From Episyrphus balteatus (taxonomy: Eukaryota > Arthropoda > Insecta > Diptera > Syrphidae), in NCBI RefSeq assembly GCF_945859705.1, contig NC_079136.1, forward strand, positions 48,002,094-48,066,093: 64,000 nt of DNA, in the 5' to 3' direction. A model generated the notes under the pieces. It was not told where the DNA came from and did not search any database. It saw nothing but the letters and a program-made list of their open reading frames with translations. Both the position numbers and the translations under genes were made by a program. Every line of letters starts with the position of its first letter. Positions within the stretch are counted from its first letter, which is position 1. Positions 57,001-64,000 of the stretch are shown here, in pieces.

Positions 57001-58866
57001 TTTTTTTTTAATTAGGTATTATTAATATATTTATTCAACTTTTTTTTTTAACTTTAATAAACCTTTGATTAACTTACCTCTCTATCAAAGTTAATATCAG
57101 TAAGTTCCTCAGGTTGTGTACCCAAACCTCTTGTCAATGAATCAAAATTATCGCCAACTTCAAGAATACCAGGACGATTGAACCAGTCACTAAGACGCAG
57201 TGAACCAAGAACGGATCGTAATTCAGAGATCAAGCTATAAATTAAAACAAGTGCAAATATTAAAGTCACAACCCAAAATGCCTTCAAATTTCAAAAACTC
57301 ACTCTAATCTTCCTTCAATCTGTGAATGGAAATACCTAAAAGCAGCTGTAGCATGTTCATTCAACACCGATGGATCAATACTAGGATCATAATCATTGAC
57401 ATGACTTCCTGCTGGCGCCTTATAGATCAATCTATTCTTCAACATATTCTCCCATCCCAAAAAGATAGGCAACCATTCGTAGTAACTGATTTGTTGATAT
57501 TGTCCGATATTGATCTTTCTTGATTCCTGGAATAATACTCTATCGGACCAATGAGGGTTCAATTTCGCCAATTCCTCAGCAATACGATTATGTTCTCGAA
57601 TAAGAACAGTATGAAGAATAGTCAAACCGGGATTCTGATTGACACGAATATCACCAGCTAAATAACAAACTTCATTGGCATCCTGCACATCACAATCTGT
57701 GGTAACGTTCGGTGTCCTTGGCAACCATCTTCCTCCATTTCGTTCCTCGACTATCATCTGACCACGCTGGAAAGCCCTAATAACTCGATTTTGTTCGATA
57801 GAGTTTCCATAGACAAGAGAAAGATCCATATAGCTTGTGACAGCTGACAGTTGCTCGGCTGGTCCACCATTATAGTTACAATTAATGTCACGATCGGTTA
57901 AAGTTCGAATGAATTCCATGCACTCGGTACCGGTTTGGGAGTGAGCCGGATCATGGGGTGGAATTACAATAGGGAAACAGGTCTTGTGAGCACTGGACTT
58001 TCCGATTAGACGACCCTCGGGTGTACAACAGGAAATAATGTGTCTCTCTGCAAATATCAATGATATCAGTTTTAAGCTCAAAAACAGGGTTTATCACTTA
58101 CTTGATTGGGTTCCACCAGCTTGCATACTCATATCGTGGGTTATTATTTGACCCCATTGCATATTAACTAGGGTAAAGTCTGGATCAGGAACATCTAGCT
58201 CACCGAAAACCACCAACGACACAAGTCTGGCATTAGGTAATGGCTCGCCGGTAACGGAACGTGTTGGCTGCTGAATTCCATCGCCATATCTGGGAGACAA
58301 TAGACGACCATATCTGTAATAACCACAAAAACACACACATACAGTTTAATTAAACCTCATTCATTTGACATCCCAGCTATGTGGCTGGCGGTTAAAATAC
58401 CTTGAATTAGCTATGCCCAATTGGGGATTTCCCAAATTGTTGCAAGAGCCATCTAGAGTTCGATATGGCAGTTCGGCGCATGATGGTGGAGCTGTACCGC
58501 AAGCAGCTGAACCAGGCATTGGAAAAGTTGGTCCATAGGGACTGGCAAAGGCAGCAAACGGATTTGGTGGCTGCGACGAGACTTCGAAATGTGATGCTGG
58601 TGGGGGAAGGGGTCTGTAATCGAATGAGATACAAAAAATATTGTCATACACTGGGTGAAGAACTTTTTTGTATGGGCACAGCAAAAGTATACAAACCGTG
58701 GATAGCCTCTGGCATGAAACAATTCTGGCTGCTGGACGGTGTAGCCGGTAAAGTCGTTACTTGGATTCTCATGAATTACATTATATTCGGCTGTGGATAC
58801 TTTAACTCCATGAGCTGAGAGTAAACTTTGCATGAGCAACAAAACTAGAGTAGTGGATAACGTCAT
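54095..58866 (-). CDS. Px-E: secreted animal heme peroxidase with intact distal histidine
   Basis: Nine in-phase GT-AG exons: 58697-58866, 58401-58613, 58102-58313, 57303-58047, 57078-57234, 54712-54882, 54448-54646, 54283-54388, 54095-54227; 701 residues. The signal peptide is TLVLLLMQSLLSAHG. An extra N-terminal segment of about 50 residues (Pro/Ser-rich, own exon) is absent from A-D. The distal motif MQWGQIITHDMS keeps the catalytic His (about 187). Distal Arg (DIRVNQNP), REHNRIAEEL, proximal FRYFHSQ (His about 439), QRNRDHGLASYN and DNGN are present. The residues that form heme ester bonds in mammalian peroxidases are Thr and Gln here, so heme is probably not covalently bound that way. 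The C-terminus is extended and Gly/Pro-rich. It resembles chorion/salivary-type insect peroxidases and is the likely active member of the cluster. Exact orthology was not tested. Confidence 0.94.
54883..57077 (-). other. Px-E intron 5, 2.2 kb, AT-rich
   Basis: The only long intron of Px-E. It contains poly-A runs, repeats resembling the 49900 and 13965 segments (CTACAACTTTTAC near 55202) and no recognisable gene. No clean TIR element was found by eye. Confidence 0.5.
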
Positions 58867-59655
58867 CTGGAAGAGAATTTCAAATTGATTGATACAAAAT
58901 GTTAAAAAATCAAACTTATAACTTTTTTTTAGGAGAATATTTGTTTTTATTTAATATCTTGATTATCAAAAAGGGTTTAAAACTAATTGATAAATTAATA
59001 GGGAGCTATTTAATTCGAAAAATATTTAAAAATTATCTTTAACTATAAAAACATTTCACATTTTTTCCGTGCATACTAAACAACTTATGGATACTTAGTT
59101 TTAATAAATATTTGGCTATTAAAAATTGCTAAAATAGTTAATAAATTGTTACAAAGATAGAAACTTTTTACTTTGTATTTCCACGTAAAGGATAAAGTTG
59201 TTGTAATACATATAATTGATTTGGATGAGTTTGCCCAACTTAGTAATACTTAATCCCGGTGTGCAAATAAACAATTGTATGAACACAAAATTTAACTACA
59301 AGTAAACAAACTTGTTATTTCCGTTACCTGCATACTAGGTACATAAAGCATTAAAAAGAAAGACAACAAAAGAAATTATATATTAACGTTCTTCTATAAA
59401 AAGATGTTACGTATACGCCACAGTGATCAATATTTTTATACAAAGATGTAGTTCAAAACTCTCCTTCGATCCTCAAGATTTAAAACGACCAAAATACCAT
59501 ATTTAAGTGTTATAAGCTGTGATTGTTTGTTGTTTTTATTTCCTAGAATATTTGATCTAAAATCAAGAAGGTGGGAAAGTTGAATTCTAGGCATTTTTAA
59601 AACCAAAACAAGTTTAATTAAAGATTTTTTTTTCTCTTTAACAATTTGTTGATTA
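58867..59655. other. Px-E 5' flank
   Basis: The upstream region of Px-E (minus strand). It lacks the TATA/GATA module seen in A-D. A diverged copy of the conserved word, GTATACGCCACAGTGATC, lies at about 59411. No gene is seen. Confidence 0.5.
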
Positions 59656-61147
59656 GTGGAGCAACTAAAGCAAATTATAAGGGAACCCGACCGAAAAGCT
59701 CTGATTTTGATGATTTTTTTTTTTCAAACGTGGGTAATTAAAAATATTCTAAGGTCTATAGATTAAAAATTGCTGATGTTGCCGTATTGTTTTTTAAAAT
59801 TAAAATTAAATTTTTTTGAACAAAACCATTTTTTTTGCTTGAATTTCATAAAACAAGTGATAACAAAAGATTCTCAAAATAATTTAAGGAAAAAAAATAT
59901 ATGGGAGTAAAAGAAAATCTTCCAATGTTTAAGCGATAAATGCAATTTTCTCACATACTGACTTCAAACACAAAAAAAAATATTTTTGAACACAACGGCA
60001 ACCTACAATATTTACAGACAGGTTTTTAAAAAGCTAGAATCTCATTTGTACCTGAAAAATTTAAATACACTTAATTTAAATATGAGTTTTTGAAAGAATA
60101 GTCCTCAACTCAAAATTTTGGAAAAAAAAAACGTTAGGCATTAAAAAATTTTAAATGGCTTTTTTCGAACTTTTTCGTAGTAAAATATGAATTTTTTTGT
60201 TTTTAATTTTTGGCCATAAATATTATAAGTTGAATTACAAAGAGGTAATATGTATTACAGTTTTGAAAAAAAAAAAATATAAAAATTAATTCAATTTCAT
60301 TGATTTTTTTTTGATAAAAATTGAATTTTTGCATTGCAATAATTGATTTTCTCAAAGATTTTGGCAAACAAGAACTTTAAAATTTTGCTATTTAACTTTC
60401 AACAATAAGGGCTATTGAATGAATAAAAAATAACTTTATATTTAAATGTTAAATTTTTTTCAAAACTTCTATTAAAAAAAGTTCTTCGAAAACGAAAAAC
60501 TTTTTAATTTTTTTTCATAAACTGTAATAGATATTGACATTTTCTTTTATAATTTCAAATTATTATAAATGTGGCCAAAAAAATTTGAAAAATAAATGCA
60601 TTTTATATTACCAAAAAAGGTTTAAAAACGACATTTTAAAATTTTTTCAATATATTTTTTTTTTCAAAATCTGAGTTCAATTACCATTTTTCAAAAGCCC
60701 TTTATTCAATTTACTTAATTTTAATTTTACAAATATGAATAAGCTTCTAGCTTTTTAAAAATGTATATTTAAATATGGTAGGTGTTGCAGTTGTGTTTAA
60801 ATATTTGTTTTTGTTTTTGAAGTCACTTAATAAGAAAATTGCATCTATCGCTTAAACGATGAAAGATTGTCCCTCACTCCCATATATTTTTTTTTCCTTA
60901 AATTTCTTAGAAAATCTTTTGGCATCAATTAATTTATGAAATTAAGCAAAATTTTTGAAAACCTTTTTTTTTGTTTACAAAAATCTTCAATTAAATTTAA
61001 AAAATCAAAATGGCAACACCGGCAATTTTTAATCTTTAGACTTTAAAGTATTTTTAATTACCGACGTTTAAAAAAAAAATCATCAAAATCTAAGCTGTTC
61101 GGCCGGGTTCCCTATTATTGCCATTTTTTGAGCTTTAGTTACTCCAC
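59656..61147. mobile_element. 1.49-kb palindromic element upstream of Px-E
   Basis: Left end GTGGAGCAACTAAAGC and right end GCTTTAGTTACTCCAC are inverted. The arms match imperfectly over some 700 bp (GGGAACCCGACCGAAAAGCT near 59691 against its mirror near 61100), with a centre near 60400. TA flanks both ends (59654-59655, 61148-61149). It is more diverged than the other palindromes and therefore probably older. No coding capacity. Confidence 0.75.
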
Positions 61148-62876
61148 TAAATGACTAATACAGAGGATATTTTTTTATTTAAGGGGGGAAAAAAAATTGA
61201 AAATAGCTTAAAACTAAGTTCTTTTACAAATTAGGTGACTTTTCTTACATTTAAAACATTTTGTTTTTTATTGTAGGCTACCATAAAAAAACATTTGTTC
61301 TAAAACTAAGTTCAATCACAAGGCACAGTTTAATTGCATTGCAGCTGCCTGGATACCAAAAATAAATCGATCCAACAGCATGAGAGCCAAATCTTTGTGT
61401 TATTTTAGAATTTTTGCTGAAAAATAAATGAGCTTTTTACTCAAATTTTAAGAAGATTTATCTATCAAAATAATAAGAAATCTCTATGGAAAACTTTCTT
61501 AATCGTTGATATAAATAAGATTTCATTATAAAGCAACACAATAAGGCAATATTTTAGTTTTAAGGTTAATTTTTGACTTTCTGTTAAATTACTAAACCAA
61601 TTCTAACAAAAAAATTCACGAAAAAGGATTTCTAAGCTTAATTTAAGATAATAAAAATTTTCAAAAATATCATTTTTGGATTTAAAAAAAAAATAATTTT
61701 TTTAAATCAATTTTTCGATTAGGGAGCATAACAACATACCAAAATTTAAAAACTTATTTTTTTTAACAAATTTTTTTAGAAAACATTTTCTTACTCAAAG
61801 AAAAATTTAAAATCTTTCGAAATCTCAATTTTGTAGGTCTAGATTGCTCAAAGGGAATTGACTTCAAATCTGATCATCATTCTAAAATTGTTTATGCAAT
61901 TACATAAATACCTACACGATTTGAGCACTTTTCCTGCTTTCGTTTATTTAATGTCACAATAATGTAAAAACTTTACTATGCACAAAATATCATTTGAATT
62001 TAAAACATTTTTTAATTAAAATTATTTCTTGAAATATCGTTCTTGTACCTAATATTCTATAAAGTCCCTGATTTAAATAGCTATGAAAAAAAATTATAAG
62101 GCGTCGACTGAAATATTAATTAATCCAATTTAATTTGCTATAAATACATAACTTATACAATATTGCTACTGTGCATTAGACAAAACTAATTTGAATTCAA
62201 CGATCCGTTGCACTTTGAATCGATAAAAATTATTATTTAATCGATTTGCCTTATCGGCGGTGTAAATCAGTTTTGAATGATTTCATATTCTACTTAGCTT
62301 ACAATGTAATACCTAAAGTACCTGCTATTTTTCATATTATAACAAATTGCAATTTATTAAAACACCCCATTAATTGCTATATACTTACCTTGCAATAGTG
62401 TTTGGATTTATTTTAAAGTTATTAAACATAATTTTCTAGGTTGTGTTTTTTTTCTACTTTAAAAGGGTTCACGAAAAAATACACGTTATGGCTTTACAAC
62501 AAGATTTTCTTTTTTTTCGAACGAATTTTGACTTTTAAAAGGTCCTAAAATTGTTTTTATGAGAAAATGAGATTTTGAAAACACTTGTTTTTTGTAATCT
62601 TGGTAATAACTATTGAGTGAAAAAGTTATAAAAGATCATAAAATTTAAAAAGAAATGCACTTTCAGGACATAATCCGTCCCTGCTGCCACTGGTTTTTGG
62701 CATTGAATTAAAAAAAAGGGTTGAAAAACCAGTTGATAGATGGTTTCTCTTTTATTTTTAATTAATCAAACTCTTGGCACTAAACACATTTCATAACAAT
62801 AAAAAATAAAAAAATATCTCATTGTATTAATTTTCACAGCACAAGTTCCTCATATAATTTAAAATACTATGCCTAT
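61148..62876. other. AT-rich intergenic DNA, no gene seen
   Basis: About 1.7 kb of A/T-rich sequence with many homopolymer runs. Neither strand has convincing coding potential, and no clear TIR pairs were found. Confidence 0.5.
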
Positions 62877-63037
62877 CAGGGGCGGACTGGCCCACCGGGC
62901 ATTCTGGATTTTTCCCGGTAGGCCCTCGGGCAAGAAAACATTTCTTAAAAGCACTTGAAATTCAATTTTTAAATTCACTCACGTCATGCTTCAAATCGGT
63001 TTCTGGCCTTTTTAGTCAGTATAAATATATTGCGCTT
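62877..63037. mobile_element. Probable left end of an hAT-like element (CAGGGGCGGACTGG)
   Basis: A sharp change from AT-rich to GC-rich sequence starts at CAGGGGCGGACTGGCCCACC. Termini of this type (CAGGGGCGGA...) are common in hAT elements. The other end is not in the window, so the superfamily and borders are provisional. The minisatellite that follows may be internal to it. Confidence 0.4.
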
Positions 63038-64000
63038 CTTATGGATCTTTCGAGACCTATAGAGTTATGTTTGTGAGCCCCCTATGTATGTTTCGAGGCC
63101 CACAGAATTATGTTTGCGGCATTTAAGTCAACGTAGGCCTCCTATGGATCTTAGTGGGCCTACCGAATTCTGTTTGTGGGCCCCCTATGGATTTTCAAAG
63201 GGCCCCATAGGGATATTTCAAGGCCCACAGAATCATGTTTATGGCGTTTAAGTCAATGAAGGCCTCCTATGGATCTTTAGGGGCCTACAGAATTCTGTTT
63301 GTGGGTCCCCTATGGATTTTCAGGGGGCCCCATATGGATCTTTCGAGGCCCACAGAATTATCTTTGTGGCCTTCAAGTCAATGAAGGCCTCCTATGGATC
63401 TTTAGAGGCCTACCGAATTCTGTTGGTGGGCCCCCTATGGACTTTCAAGGGGCCCCATATGGATCTTTCGAGGCCCACAGAATCATGTTTATGGCGTTTA
63501 AGTCAATGAAGGCCTCCTATGGATCTTTAGGGGCCTACCGAATTCTGTTTGTGGGCCCCCTATGGATTTTCAGGGGGCCTCCTATGGATATTAATGGGCC
63601 TACTGAATTCTGTTTGTGGGCCCCCTATGGATTTTCAGGGGGCCCCATATGGATCTTGCGAGTCCCACAGAATCATGTTTATGGCGTTTAAGTCAATGAA
63701 GGCCTCCTATGGATCTTTAGGGGCCTACCGAATTCTGTTTGTGGGCCCCCTATGGATTTTCAGGGGGCCCCATATGGATCTTTCGAGGCCCACAGAATCA
63801 TGTTTATGGCGTTTTAGTCAATGAAGGCCTCCTATGGATCTTTAGGGGCCTACCGAATTCTGTTTGTGGGCCCCCTATGGATTTTCAGGGGGCCCCATAT
63901 GGATCTTTCGAGGCCCACAGAATCATGTTTATGGAAGGCCTCCTATGGATCTTTAGGGGCCTACCTAATTCTGTTTGTGGGCCCCATATGGATCTTTCGA
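63038..64000. repeat. 125-bp GC-rich minisatellite array, runs off the window
   Basis: About eight copies of a unit of about 125 bp, each composed of two related halves of about 63 bp (GGCCTCCTATGGATCTTTAG... and GGGCCCCATATGGATCTTTC...). GGCCTCCTATGGATC starts near 63136, 63261, 63385, 63511, 63701, 63826 and 63937. The wider step before 63701 is due to one extra half-unit, and the last copy has lost about 14 bp. The first units are the most diverged. Because 125 is not a multiple of three, the long open frames through it are not a repetitive protein. Confidence 0.85.

Noticed and set aside
63299..63824. Open frames of 65-130 residues with a repetitive PYGFSGGPIWI-like composition
   Set aside because: They arise from the 125-bp minisatellite; the unit is not a multiple of three and several frames are open at once.
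1..64000. CRISPR arrays, rRNA and tRNA genes
   Set aside because: The window is eukaryotic. No spaced identical repeats of CRISPR type, no rRNA-like block and no cloverleaf with an intact B-box word were recognised by eye; a covariance-model scan was not possible.

Overview
This window is AT-rich animal DNA. Genes are split by short GT-AG introns (about 50-70 bp) and by long introns full of transposons. The gene content (a UBASH3/TULA homologue and a tandem heme-peroxidase cluster) and the transposon mix (RTE LINE, Jockey/CR1-type LINE, TA-flanked palindromic elements, hAT, Mutator-like, Harbinger-like, piggyBac-like) point to an insect, most probably a fly (Diptera). The species cannot be read from the sequence.

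Layout. (1) 1-4143: three non-autonomous DNA transposons side by side, one with another nested in it, lie upstream of the first gene. (2) 4144-19212, plus strand: a complete ten-exon UBASH3-type gene (UBA, 2H-phosphoesterase-like, SH3 and histidine-phosphatase domains; 714 residues). Its long introns 2 and 6 carry a 1.1-kb and a 2.3-kb foldback element, a Mutator-like element with a transposase remnant, and smaller MITEs. (3) 20570-58866, minus strand: five tandem animal-type heme peroxidase genes, called here Px-A (20570-25002), Px-B (28208-31558, pseudogene), Px-C (33855-40850), Px-D (43799-48932) and Px-E (54095-58866). A-D are recent duplicates with identical exon structure, closely similar promoters (a TATA box about 35-55 bp and a GATA-type site about 105-125 bp upstream of the ATG) and signal peptides. 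E is an older, diverged relative with one extra N-terminal exon. (4) 58867-64000: no gene is visible; there is a 1.5-kb palindrome, and a 125-bp minisatellite runs off the right edge.

The main biological point is in the peroxidases. Px-E keeps the distal heme histidine (WGQxxxHD). In every A-D copy it is replaced by Gly, Ala or Lys, while the proximal histidine, the distal arginine and the neighbouring Asp remain. The residues that form the covalent heme ester bonds in mammalian peroxidases are absent from all five. So this is a secreted peroxidase family that lost a key catalytic residue before or during its expansion and yet kept three full-length open reading frames. Px-B has a 52-bp deletion and a 4-bp insertion. 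Intron 2 of each A-D copy has been filled by a different transposon, including a full-length RTE with a 17-bp target duplication in Px-C, whereas the matching intron of Px-E is only 54 bp.

The second theme is the number of long near-perfect palindromes (1.0-2.3 kb; five in 64 kb, four flanked by TA and one by TTA). They have unrelated sequences but the same architecture. Two lie in UBASH3 introns and would fold into long hairpins in the pre-mRNA.
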